A stretch of DNA of 64,000 nt from Candidatus Sericytochromatia bacterium. Its GTDB lineage: Bacteria > Cyanobacteriota > Sericytochromatia > UBA7694. Position numbers and translations under genes: made by a program. Location: positions 143,776-207,775 of the forward strand of contig JADMKE010000013.1 in NCBI GenBank assembly GCA_018780035.1, in the 5' to 3' direction. Below the pieces are notes generated by a model. It saw only the letters and a list, made by a program, of their open reading frames with translations, had not been told where the DNA came from and did not search any database. This document shows, piece by piece, positions 34,805 to 42,448 of this stretch; the first letter of the stretch is position 1; each line of letters starts with the position of its first letter.

Positions 34805-36562
34805 TTAGAACCAACTCTTGGCCCAAGCATAAGCCTGACTGGCTTTGTTGCTGACTGCCGTTGAAGCAGCGCTGGCGGCACTACTGGCTGCATTGCTGAC
34901 AGCTGAAGCGGCACTGCTGGCTGCGCGGGTCACCGTTGTCGCGGCACTGCTGGCTGCACGACCTATCGCAGCACGGTTGTTATAGACCAATTTGGCAGCA
35001 TCACCCGCCATCGAAACCGCTGCGCCGACTTGAGAAACCACAGGCACATTGGACGCTGCAGCAATGGAACCTGCGGCCACAATACTACTCAAACCCGCAT
35101 TCACCACATTATCGCGGGTGGGGTTTTTTATGGCTTTGTTAATATCTGCAGCTGCTGCCGCAGAGTCGACTACAGCAATGGCGACATTAACGCCTGGAGC
35201 CAAGCGACCTACGGCACGACTGGCAGAAGCTGCGGCATGGGCAGCAGGGCCCGCTGCCCGTTCAGCGATGCGACCCGCGGTGGTGGTGGCTGCACCCAGT
35301 GTTCCTTTGGCCGCTTCCAAAGTAGGAGCGGCTCCACGAGCGGCATTGACGACGTCTTGAACGCCATTTGTAACCCCGCGGACATCCGCAGCGACTTGGG
35401 ATTGCAAATCGGCATTGCCTGGGTCATTTTTTAAGGCGGCAATATTCTGGCCTGTAGCTGAAAAATCACGGGTTGCCAAATTAACCGCAAAGCCAGCGAC
35501 ACCCGCGCCAGCAGCCACACCACCTGCCCGTTGCAAGAGAACGGCTGTGGCCTGAGAACCCTGCTTGGTATGCAGAGCACCGGCCGCGGTATTCGCCAGT
35601 TCACCAGCGGCCACCACGTCAGACCCGGTAAAATTGCCATCGGCCAGATTGGAAATATGCCGAACCGTACCAACCGCTGTGGTGGTATTCAACTTTGCCC
35701 CTGTGACATTGCCTGAAGAAGGTGCCGCCCCCTGAGGAGCAGGCGTGGGTTTCACCAATCCCTGACGCGCCTCGGGGGCTTTGTTGTACTCACCCAGGGC
35801 ATTCATGCCCCGGCTCACGGTCAGTGCCGTTTTGCTGATCAAACCGCCCACAGGAACGGGCTTATCTCCATCGGCTTGGCCGCCGGGCTGTTCACCCTGA
35901 GTGGCAGGTTGAGGCGCAGTACTGGCCGTACCAGAGGCACCGGCCTGGGCTTCAGCGCCAGGCGTTGTTTCTGTGCCTTCAGACTTACTGCCTTCAGAGG
36001 CTTCACCGCCCCCTTCGGCCTCACCCGTTCCATCAGGCCCCTCGGGGCCATCGGAGCCATCTGCTTCACTTGTTTCTTCGGGGCCACCAGCATCTCCCGT
36101 CTCTTCGGGACCATCGGAACCATCTGCTTCACTTGTTTCTTCGGGGCCGTCGGGGCCATCAGACTCACTGGCCTCTTCAGGACCTTCGGCCTCACCGCCT
36201 TCAGAAACTTCTTGGGAGCCTTCGGAGCCACCTTCAGCACTCTCTACTTCGGGCATTTCACCCGTGGCATCGGCAAAATCACCATCAAGTTCTTGGCCTT
36301 CCATGCCCGTGGTTTCACCATCGAGTTCGGGCACGGAACCATCGGGCGATTCGCAGCCATCAACAGCTTTGCATACCTCTTCTTTGGAAGTGGTGGCTCC
36401 CAAAGGGGGAGGGCCGGAACCAATCTGCCCTTCAAAGGCAGAGGGATTAGAGGTAATTTTAGGGGCTTCTGGCGGAGTTGACGCAGTCGGACGGGGCCCG
36501 GTAATTGTGGGGGTAGATGCCATAAACAGCGGACCGGTTGAACCAACACTACCTACTGACAT
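34805..36562 (-). CDS. Ala/Gly-rich paralogue 1 with acidic repeat region
   Basis: A 585-aa protein; AAGGAG lies 10 bases before the ATG. Residues about 65-210 are an acidic low-complexity stretch with repeats of DGPEETSEADGS type. The Ala/Gly-rich half matches the protein at 32047-33453 (VRHISNLADGNFTGSDVVAA, GTLGAATTTAGRIAERA, SDAAKLVYNNRAAI). A Ser/Ala helix and the end AYAWAKSWF follow. No signal peptide. It heads a run of same-strand genes (trigger-factor-like protein, paralogue 2, subtilase, methyltransferase). It may be a secreted or membrane-active protein kept soluble by the chaperone; this is inference. Confidence 0.82.
   Translation of the reverse strand: MSVGSVGSTGPLFMASTPTITGPRPTASTPPEAPKITSNPSAFEGQIGSGPPPLGATTSKEEVCKAVDGCESPDGSVPELDGETTGMEGQELDGDFADATGEMPEVESAEGGSEGSQEVSEGGEAEGPEEASESDGPDGPEETSEADGSDGPEETGDAGGPEETSEADGSDGPEGPDGTGEAEGGGEASEGSKSEGTETTPGAEAQAGASGTASTAPQPATQGEQPGGQADGDKPVPVGGLISKTALTVSRGMNALGEYNKAPEARQGLVKPTPAPQGAAPSSGNVTGAKLNTTTAVGTVRHISNLADGNFTGSDVVAAGELANTAAGALHTKQGSQATAVLLQRAGGVAAGAGVAGFAVNLATRDFSATGQNIAALKNDPGNADLQSQVAADVRGVTNGVQDVVNAARGAAPTLEAAKGTLGAATTTAGRIAERAAGPAAHAAASASRAVGRLAPGVNVAIAVVDSAAAAADINKAIKNPTRDNVVNAGLSSIVAAGSIAAASNVPVVSQVGAAVSMAGDAAKLVYNNRAAIGRAASSAATTVTRAASSAASAVSNAASSAASAASTAVSNKASQAYAWAKSWF
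35990..36240 (-). repeat. Acidic coding repeat in paralogue 1
   Basis: The DNA encodes repeated units of DGPEETSEADGS type with near-identical codons (for example two copies of a CTTCACTTGTTTCTTCGG block near 36064 and 36126 on the plus strand). The similarity at DNA level suggests recent expansion by slippage or unequal recombination. Confidence 0.6.
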
Positions 36563-36660
36563 ACGTTCTGTTTCTCCTTTTTGATTCCCTCAAATGCATT
36601 AACGACAATTTTGTACACTATACCCATGTCGGCAAAGTTTTAAACGATGCCCAATAAAAC

Positions 36661-37626
36661 TTATTCGATCTTCAAGAGTTTGCCCAAACGGTCAAACGAG
36701 GCTGTGAGCTGATTATAGTACTTCATCAAGGCCTGAATATCAAAGCCAGAGCCCTCCAAAGTATCCAATTCATCGGCAAGTTCATCACAGCGGTCCACCA
36801 TCTGATCATAAAGCGCCCCATACTCTGCCAAAGTGTCAGAGCTGGCCCCCCGCTCAATAGCCGCATTCATATCCTGAATTTTGGAGGTCTCTTCTTGCAG
36901 CGCTTTTTTGAGAGCAATCATCTCGCGCGACAATTTGCAAGTGTCTTCCATCAGGTTGAGATTGACCTCTAATTTCTGCAATTCGCGCTCCAGCGGTGCC
37001 AAGTCAAAGCCCTCTTGTTCCAGCAAATCCAATTGTTGGTTGATCAGCTCATAATTGCTTTCCAACTGCATGTGAATTTCTTCAAATTTATTCAAATTGA
37101 TCGGCACCAAAGTGGGTTTGATTCCCTGCATACGCTCAAACGATTCTTTGATCTGGTTGTGGATCAGAGCCTGGGTTTCGGCATAAAGAGTTTTGCCCTT
37201 GGATTGAGAAGGCTGCTCCAGACGCTTGACCCGTTGCAAAGAGAGCCCTTTGTCTTTATTGCTATTGCGAATGGCCTGGGTGGACTGTTTTTCGAGATGG
37301 GCCAGGAGCTTTTTGGCCTGTTTGTGATCGGGCTCTAAACGCAAAACCTCTTGTAGGTGGCGGGCCGCCATCTTGTACTCGCGAAAGATCAGAGAAATAT
37401 AACCCAATTTGAGGTGGGGACGGGGGTCGCGGCGATTGCTTTCAATCGCGTGGCCAAAACAGATCGCGGCCTTTTTAACCTGTTCGCGATCCTGAAATTG
37501 GGTGGCTTTACTGCGATTAAGGTATTCAGTCCCCATACGATAAAGTTTGTCAAAACGGCGCTGACGCTCATCTTGTAATGGCTGGGTGCCTTTTTTTGAA
37601 AATTTTGAAAGCGCAGAGAAATCCAT
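36661..37626 (-). CDS. TPR and coiled-coil protein
   Basis: About 321 aa from the ATG at 37626 (nine codons into the open frame). Residues 30-130 are TPR-like (AICFGHAIESNRRDPRPHLK, AARHLQEVLRLEPDHKQAKK). Residues about 170-310 form a long coiled coil (YELINQQLDLLEQEGFDLAP, LQKLEVNLNLMEDTCKLSRE). The motif D-x-LE-xx-GFD/GSGFD occurs twice (LDLLEQEGFDLAP, LDTLEGSGFDIQA), so the coiled coil has an internal duplication. Cytoplasmic. It lies 98 bases upstream of the paralogue cluster on the same strand and may belong to it. Confidence 0.72.
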   Translation of the reverse strand: MDFSALSKFSKKGTQPLQDERQRRFDKLYRMGTEYLNRSKATQFQDREQVKKAAICFGHAIESNRRDPRPHLKLGYISLIFREYKMAARHLQEVLRLEPDHKQAKKLLAHLEKQSTQAIRNSNKDKGLSLQRVKRLEQPSQSKGKTLYAETQALIHNQIKESFERMQGIKPTLVPINLNKFEEIHMQLESNYELINQQLDLLEQEGFDLAPLERELQKLEVNLNLMEDTCKLSREMIALKKALQEETSKIQDMNAAIERGASSDTLAEYGALYDQMVDRCDELADELDTLEGSGFDIQALMKYYNQLTASFDRLGKLLKIE

Positions 37627-37813
37627 AAAAGTCCAAGTTCCCCCAAGAAACAAAATATAAAGCTGAGGTTAAATTCAGCCGAAATTTCTGTTATTTTCTT
37701 TTCAGCAGTGGTTTTTTCTGAGTTTTAAGCTCTTTTATGATAACATATTCAGGTCTTTTTCTGGCCTGTGAAAACGCTTTTACAGAAACGGGGCTGGCTG
37801 TTAAGATAGAATT

Positions 37814-39016
37814 ATGCAAAATCTCCGGCCACTGTCTCAATCACTTTCACAAAGTTCTCAACTTGCTGCCACCACAGCCAATCCGCCTGCTGCTCACCCA
37901 CAAACCCCATCATTACAAAGTCCACAACAGCTTTTTCAAGCAGATCAGCTCCACCCCCTGAGCATCTCCATCAGCCCACAGCCCATCAGCAACAACACAT
38001 ACACCACATTTTCTTCCCAGCAGGGCAAAAAACTGGAAATACCTTTGTATACCACCTATGGAACCCCTGAGCATTTCACTGTGCGCGGAAGAGTCATTGA
38101 AGCTGAGGCCTCAACACCCAACTCTGAGGACAATTGGTTGGACAATTTGCGCCGGACAGCCCACCAATTACATGCCGAAGACAAAGAACATCTGTGGGTA
38201 GATGTAAACGTGATGGGAAAAACCTACCGAACGCAAACCGATCGTGAAGGTTTTTTTGAATTACAATTGCGGGCTCCTGGACCGGTTAAACCAGGTTATT
38301 ACCCGGTTCAAGCCCAGCTTGAGCCAGGTCAGAAACACTATTATGCTCCCCCCGCCCAAGGCCGAATCGTGATTCAAAATCCACACGAAAAAAGCATGGG
38401 TGTGGTCTCAGATATTGATGATACGATCCAGGTTTCAAACGTGACCCAAAAATCGCAAATGGTCAAAACATTTTTGCTAAAAAATCCGTATAGTCAACAA
38501 GCCGTGCCGGGTATGGCAGAATTTCTCACAGCCCTGGATCAACATGCCGATGGTGAGATTGATGGCGACGTCAATTATGTCTCAGGCAGCCCCCTGAATA
38601 TTGCGCCGCGCCTGGAGACCTTTTTGACCCTTCATGGCTTTCCCCAAGGTCCACTCGATCTCAAGTACCTCGGACTGTCTTCCAAAAGTGATAGTCCCAC
38701 AGAACAATTGAATTATAAACTTGGCAAAATCCGCACTTTATTTGAAACCTACCCCAATCGCAACTTTGTTCTGGTCGGAGACAGTGGCGAAAAAGATCCC
38801 GAAGTCTACCGCCAAATTGCCCTGGAGTTTCCGGGACGGGTACAGGCTATCTATATCCACAATGTGACCTGTTCGGATCCCCATTCGCAGCGTTTTCAAG
38901 GCATGGTGGCTTTTGATACCGCAGATCAGGCGGGCGCAGATGCCCTGGCCCGTGGCCTGATCTCAGCCCAACAAGAAGCGAGCATTCAAAACGCGGTTCG
39001 ACATCCCCAGAATTGA
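37814..39016 (+). CDS. App1-like phosphatase (DUF2183)
   Basis: A 400-aa protein. The C-terminal half carries the haloacid-dehalogenase-type signature D200-x-D202-x-T204 in VVSDIDDTIQVS. It is followed by VNYVSGSPLNIAPRLETFL, DLKYLG, and VLVGDSGEKDPEVYRQIA, which are hallmarks of the App1 catalytic domain. App1 in yeast is a phosphatidate phosphatase. The N-terminal half includes a beta-sandwich-like region (LWVDVNVMGKTYRTQTDREG). No signal peptide. A lipid phosphatase role is inferred from the family. Confidence 0.88.
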   Translation: MQNLRPLSQSLSQSSQLAATTANPPAAHPQTPSLQSPQQLFQADQLHPLSISISPQPISNNTYTTFSSQQGKKLEIPLYTTYGTPEHFTVRGRVIEAEASTPNSEDNWLDNLRRTAHQLHAEDKEHLWVDVNVMGKTYRTQTDREGFFELQLRAPGPVKPGYYPVQAQLEPGQKHYYAPPAQGRIVIQNPHEKSMGVVSDIDDTIQVSNVTQKSQMVKTFLLKNPYSQQAVPGMAEFLTALDQHADGEIDGDVNYVSGSPLNIAPRLETFLTLHGFPQGPLDLKYLGLSSKSDSPTEQLNYKLGKIRTLFETYPNRNFVLVGDSGEKDPEVYRQIALEFPGRVQAIYIHNVTCSDPHSQRFQGMVAFDTADQAGADALARGLISAQQEASIQNAVRHPQN

Positions 39017-39040
39017 AAACTTAAATTTGACCTATCGGGC

Positions 39041-39069
39041 TTGACCTCTTCTCTCCAATCGTTTACAAT
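39041..39069 (+). promoter_or_regulatory. Promoter of the methionine operon
   Basis: TTGACC (39041-39046) and TACAAT (39064-39069) are separated by 17 bases, a near-consensus sigma-70 promoter. The riboswitch begins 11 bases downstream, so the RNA starts just before the aptamer. Confidence 0.75.
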
Positions 39070-39079
39070 CAGGGTTAAT

Positions 39080-39193
39080 CTCATTTAGACCGGCTGAGGG
39101 ACTGGCCCTTTGACGCCGGGGCAACCTTTAGAGTTAACCCCTCTGAAAAGGTGCCAACTCCTGCAGATGCCTCAGCCGCATCTGAAAAATGAG
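39080..39193 (+). ncRNA. SAM-I (S-box) riboswitch
   Basis: The P1 stem is CTCATTT (39080-39086) with AAATGAG (39187-39193). The conserved core is present: GAGGGACTGGCCC near 39096-39108, the GGGGCAACC turn, and AAGGTGCCAACTCCTGCAG. These are the S-box consensus elements that bind S-adenosylmethionine. It precedes the homoserine acyltransferase and cystathionine synthase genes and should lower their expression when SAM is abundant. Confidence 0.93.
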
Positions 39194-39252
39194 CGATCAG
39201 TCAGCCATTCTGGATGGAACTGGTCTGCATCCCTGTCGTGTCTGCAGGGTTT

Positions 39253-39275
39253 CCAAGTGAGTAACGCACTTGGAG
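39253..39275 (+). promoter_or_regulatory. Candidate ribosome-site sequestering hairpin of the riboswitch
   Basis: CCAAGTG (39253-39259) pairs perfectly with CACTTGG (39267-39273). The second arm includes the GG of the GGAG ribosome site (39272-39275) before the ATG at 39288. No T-run follows, so control is more likely at translation than by termination. An upstream hairpin (CCCTG with CAGGG near 39230-39249) may compete. Confidence 0.5.
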
Positions 39276-39287
39276 TATGTTTAATTT

Positions 39288-40307
39288 ATGTCGCGGACCC
39301 TTTTCTTTGCAGACACCCCGCCCCAACTCGATTTCCCCCCTTTATACAGCGGTATTTTAGATTTACCTGCACCGTTTTTGCTCGATTCAGGCCAAGTATT
39401 GCTCCGGCCCCGTTTGGCTTGGCGGCGTCTGGGACAGCCCCATTTGCCTGCTGTGGTGATCTTGGGCGGGATCTCTGCCGGGCGTTATGCCTGGCGGGCA
39501 GAGCCAGATCCCAGTGAGGGCTGGTGGCAAGAGCAAATCGGTCCCACTCGGCCCCTGAACCCCGAACAATTCCAATTGATCAGCGTGGATTTTTTGGGCA
39601 GCACAGGCAGCAGCAGTGGTCCCCACAACAGTCGCCAGTCAGGCTCGGATTTTCCGGCGATCAGCACCCGCGATCAAGCACGTGCCTTGGCCGCATTGCT
39701 CGAGAACCTGGGTTTGAATCAATTGGAGAGCATGATTGGGGCCTCTTATGGCGGCATGGTGACCCTGGCCTTTGCCCAGCACTTCCCCCATTTGCTCAAA
39801 CGCGCCCTGGTGATCTGTGCTGCTGAGAGCCCATGCCCACTGGCAACAGGTTGGCGCCATATTCAGCGCGAAATACTCCAAATGGCATTGGCCCAGGGCG
39901 AGCCTGAAAAAGGCCTCAAATTGGCACGGGCCTTGGCTGTGACCACCTATCGTTCAGAACAGGAATTTGCAAACCGTTTTGCGCCTGGCCTGGGCCCTGA
40001 TGGCTGCTTGCCCTATTTAAATTACCAGGGAGAGAGCTTCTCACAACGTTTTGACCCCTATAGTTATCTCTGCCTGAGCACGTCCATCGACACCCATCAG
40101 GTTGAACCCGAGAGCATTTCCATCCCTGTCGATCTGCTGGGTTTTAATTCGGACCAACTGGTACCTGTGAGCCAACTGCAAAAATTGCAAAAAAAACTAA
40201 AACAAACTGGCTTTTTACAACTGATTGAAAGTATTTACGGTCACGATGCCTTTCTCAAAGAGACTGCCGAAGTCGCTGAAATTCTCAAACAACATTTGGA
40301 GCAATAA
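39288..40307 (+). CDS. metX: Homoserine O-acyltransferase, MetX family
   Basis: A 339-aa alpha/beta-hydrolase-fold acyltransferase. The triad is Ser153 in GASYGGMVTLAF, Asp289 in FNSDQLVPV and His319 in YGHDAFLKE. ALAVTTYRS and the SIDTHQVEP segment match MetX proteins. The VILGGISAGRYAW start and GASYGG elbow are closest to the xanthomonad-type enzymes that use succinyl-CoA rather than acetyl-CoA. It activates homoserine as the first committed step of methionine synthesis. It is under the SAM-I riboswitch and 2 bases upstream of the cystathionine synthase gene. The acyl donor is inferred. Confidence 0.9.
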   Translation: MSRTLFFADTPPQLDFPPLYSGILDLPAPFLLDSGQVLLRPRLAWRRLGQPHLPAVVILGGISAGRYAWRAEPDPSEGWWQEQIGPTRPLNPEQFQLISVDFLGSTGSSSGPHNSRQSGSDFPAISTRDQARALAALLENLGLNQLESMIGASYGGMVTLAFAQHFPHLLKRALVICAAESPCPLATGWRHIQREILQMALAQGEPEKGLKLARALAVTTYRSEQEFANRFAPGLGPDGCLPYLNYQGESFSQRFDPYSYLCLSTSIDTHQVEPESISIPVDLLGFNSDQLVPVSQLQKLQKKLKQTGFLQLIESIYGHDAFLKETAEVAEILKQHLEQ

Positions 40308-40309
40308 CC

Positions 40310-41506
40310 ATGACAAAGATATCCCCCCTCACTCTCACCGCCCGCGCAGGCATCAACAGTGACAGCCAACACGGGGCCGTGATGCCCCCGATCCAACTCA
40401 GCTCGAATTTTTCCTTTGCTGGCCTGCACCAAAAGCGCCAATATGACTATACCCGCTCAGGCAATCCGACCCGCGATCAATTGGCCGAGGCCTTGGCCGA
40501 ATTAGAAGGGGGCAGCCACTGTGTGGTCACCTCCACCGGCATGTCTGCCGTAACCCTGATTCTGCAATTGCTGGAACCCCAAGACCTGATTCTGGCCCCC
40601 GATGACTGTTATGGCGGCTGTCAGCGCTTGCTCAAAGCCAAAGCAGCTCAGGGCCATTTTCAATTAAAAATGGCCCGTTTTTCAGAGACCGACACCCTGG
40701 TCGCCCAGATTTTGGCCGATCGGCCCCGTCTGGTCTGGATTGAGACCCCCAGCAACCCGCTTTTGCGCCTGACGGATATTCAAACTGTGGCCGCAGCCGC
40801 TCACCAAGTGGGCGCGCTGGTGGTGGCCGACAATACCTTTCTCACCCCCCTGCAACAACAACCTTTGCTTTTGGGCGCAGACATTGTGATGCATTCCACG
40901 ACCAAATACCTCAATGGCCACAGCGATGTGGTCGGTGGCGCCGTGATCAGCAAGACCCCCGAACTGGGGGAAAAATTGGCCTGGTGGGGCAATTGTTTGG
41001 GCATAACCGGTGCTCCCTTTGATGCCTGGCTGACCTTGAGAGGCCTACGCACCCTGCCTTTGCGCATGCAACAACACGGTGAAAGCGCCTTACAAATCGC
41101 CGCATTTTTGGCAACCCACCCCAATGTCGAACAGGTCTATTATCCAGGTTTGGCCGAACATCCCCAACACAGTCTGGCCCAGCGCCAGCAAAGTGGCTTT
41201 GGCGGCGTGCTCAGCTTTGAACTCAGACCGGATGTGGATTTGGCGCGTTTTGTCGAAAATTTGCAGCTCTTTACCTTGGCAGAGTCGCTGGGGGGAGTCG
41301 AAAGCCTGATCGCCCACCCTGCCAGCATGACCCACGCCTCGATGCCAGCCGAGGCCCAGGTACAGGCAGGTATTGGCCCACATTTATTGCGCCTCTCAGT
41401 GGGAATCGAAGCCTGTGAAGATCTGCTCGCAGATCTCTCATCGGCATTGGCTGTATCACTGACCCCCAAAGAACATCCACTTTTGCCTATTTTGACAAGT
41501 ATTTGA
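40310..41506 (+). CDS. metB: Cystathionine gamma-synthase-like PLP enzyme
   Basis: A 398-aa member of the Cys/Met metabolism PLP family. The cofactor lysine is Lys199 in HSTTKYLNGHSDVVGG. YDYTRSGNPTRDQL and the VESLIAHPASMTHASM end are typical of cystathionine gamma-synthase. It joins O-acylhomoserine and cysteine to cystathionine; direct sulfhydrylation or gamma-lyase activity cannot be excluded by sequence. It starts 2 bases after metX in the same riboswitch-controlled operon. Confidence 0.9.
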   Translation: MTKISPLTLTARAGINSDSQHGAVMPPIQLSSNFSFAGLHQKRQYDYTRSGNPTRDQLAEALAELEGGSHCVVTSTGMSAVTLILQLLEPQDLILAPDDCYGGCQRLLKAKAAQGHFQLKMARFSETDTLVAQILADRPRLVWIETPSNPLLRLTDIQTVAAAAHQVGALVVADNTFLTPLQQQPLLLGADIVMHSTTKYLNGHSDVVGGAVISKTPELGEKLAWWGNCLGITGAPFDAWLTLRGLRTLPLRMQQHGESALQIAAFLATHPNVEQVYYPGLAEHPQHSLAQRQQSGFGGVLSFELRPDVDLARFVENLQLFTLAESLGGVESLIAHPASMTHASMPAEAQVQAGIGPHLLRLSVGIEACEDLLADLSSALAVSLTPKEHPLLPILTSI

Positions 41507-41571
41507 CAGAAAAACGAAGCCCCAGTAATCTGAAGTGAAATCTGTATGAAATATCACAAAAGGAAAGTAAA

Positions 41572-42069
41572 ATGATTCAACATAAAATCCTGAAAATGGG
41601 TCTGGGTATTTTGTTGGGAATGGGCCTGTTTGTCTCTCCAGTTCAAGCAGCATGGATGACGCATCCTGAAGCCAATGTCAAAATTGACATTCCCGATAGC
41701 TGGAAAAAAGATGTTAATGGCAATATGCTGACCGTTGGGCCTTCCGACGACAGTTTGGCTGTGATGTTTTGGGTGGTCGAAGGCAGTGATCTCGAAGCCA
41801 TCATGAGTGGGTTTGACTCCGAATTAAAAAACATCATGCAAGACATTCAATATGCAAGCCAAGAGCCTCAAGAAGTTGAAGTCAACGGTTTTAAAGCCTA
41901 TTATATGCAAGGCACTGGTACTGTGGATGGTGCAGCCGCAGACTTTGAGGTATCAATTTTGATTGCAGCTAAACCGCTGGTGGTCTTCTCTATGGCCAAA
42001 GATGGTGCGCTCAGCACCCATTCTTCTGATATTTCAGCTTTGGTCAACAGCATTCAAGCAGCAGAATAA
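41572..42069 (+). CDS. Small periplasmic protein of unknown function
   Basis: A 165-aa protein with a signal peptide (LGILLGMGLFVSPVQAAW, cleavage near residue 27) and an AAAGGAAAG ribosome site. The mature part is a compact alpha/beta domain (VKIDIPDSWKKDVNGNMLTV, VNGFKAYYMQGTGTVDGAAA) resembling DUF1795/PsbP-like stress-type domains, which I note only as resemblance. It has its own terminator. Confidence 0.8.
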   Translation: MIQHKILKMGLGILLGMGLFVSPVQAAWMTHPEANVKIDIPDSWKKDVNGNMLTVGPSDDSLAVMFWVVEGSDLEAIMSGFDSELKNIMQDIQYASQEPQEVEVNGFKAYYMQGTGTVDGAAADFEVSILIAAKPLVVFSMAKDGALSTHSSDISALVNSIQAAE

Positions 42070-42095
42070 ATTCTGTTGTATTTTTGAACCCCATT

Positions 42096-42128
42096 GCCCC
42101 CGAGTGAAAACTGGGGGGCTTTGTTTTG
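42096..42128 (+). terminator. Intrinsic terminator
   Basis: CCCCCgAGT-GAAA-ACTgGGGGG forms a stem with one G-G mismatch, followed by GCTTTGTTTT. It terminates the small periplasmic protein gene. Confidence 0.75.
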
Positions 42129-42187
42129 GCTTTGCAACCTCTGCCCTTTCTGGCTCTGACTGTGTTATATTAAAAATAATGTCCTAA

Positions 42188-42300
42188 TTTTAACCGTACT
42201 TAATTTAAAGCTTAATGTTAAAAATGTTAAAACTGGTTTTCATAACCCGTTAAAACAATTAGAATTTGTTAAAAATTTGTTTGATCAAAAATTTTAACAA
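42188..42300. repeat. Cluster of GTTAAAA boxes upstream of the helicase
   Basis: GTTAAAA occurs at 42217, 42226, 42249 and 42268, and inverted (TTTTAAC) at 42188 and 42292. The last pair forms a near-perfect inverted repeat (TTGTTAAAAATTT with AAATTTTAACAA, 42266-42300). The 379-bp gene-free stretch 42070-42448 thus holds a terminator, this AT-rich block, the hairpin at 42319 and a leader of the helicase mRNA. Confidence 0.5.
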
Positions 42301-42318
42301 GAGCTGTGGGTAAAAAGT

Positions 42319-42342
42319 ACGTCCTTATAAGTGGGACGTCCC
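42319..42342 (+). promoter_or_regulatory. Leader hairpin and 10-bp palindrome before the helicase
   Basis: ACGTCC (42319-42324) pairs with GGACGT (42334-42339) over a 9-base loop. GGGACGTCCC (42333-42342) is itself a perfect palindrome, so alternative pairings exist. It lies 107 bases before the helicase start, in what would be a long 5' leader. Confidence 0.4.
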
Positions 42343-42448
42343 TCAATCGTCCTGACCTGCCGATCGGCGCTGCTGAATTATTCCCCGTTGCCGCTTCTGT
42401 ATTTGGGCCTATGAGGCATCCTATACAAGATATGACTGGAATTTCCCT

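Noticed and set aside
35876..36584. Plus-strand frames of about 200 aa rich in Ser/Pro/Phe
   Set aside because: These are shadows of the acidic repeat region of paralogue 1.
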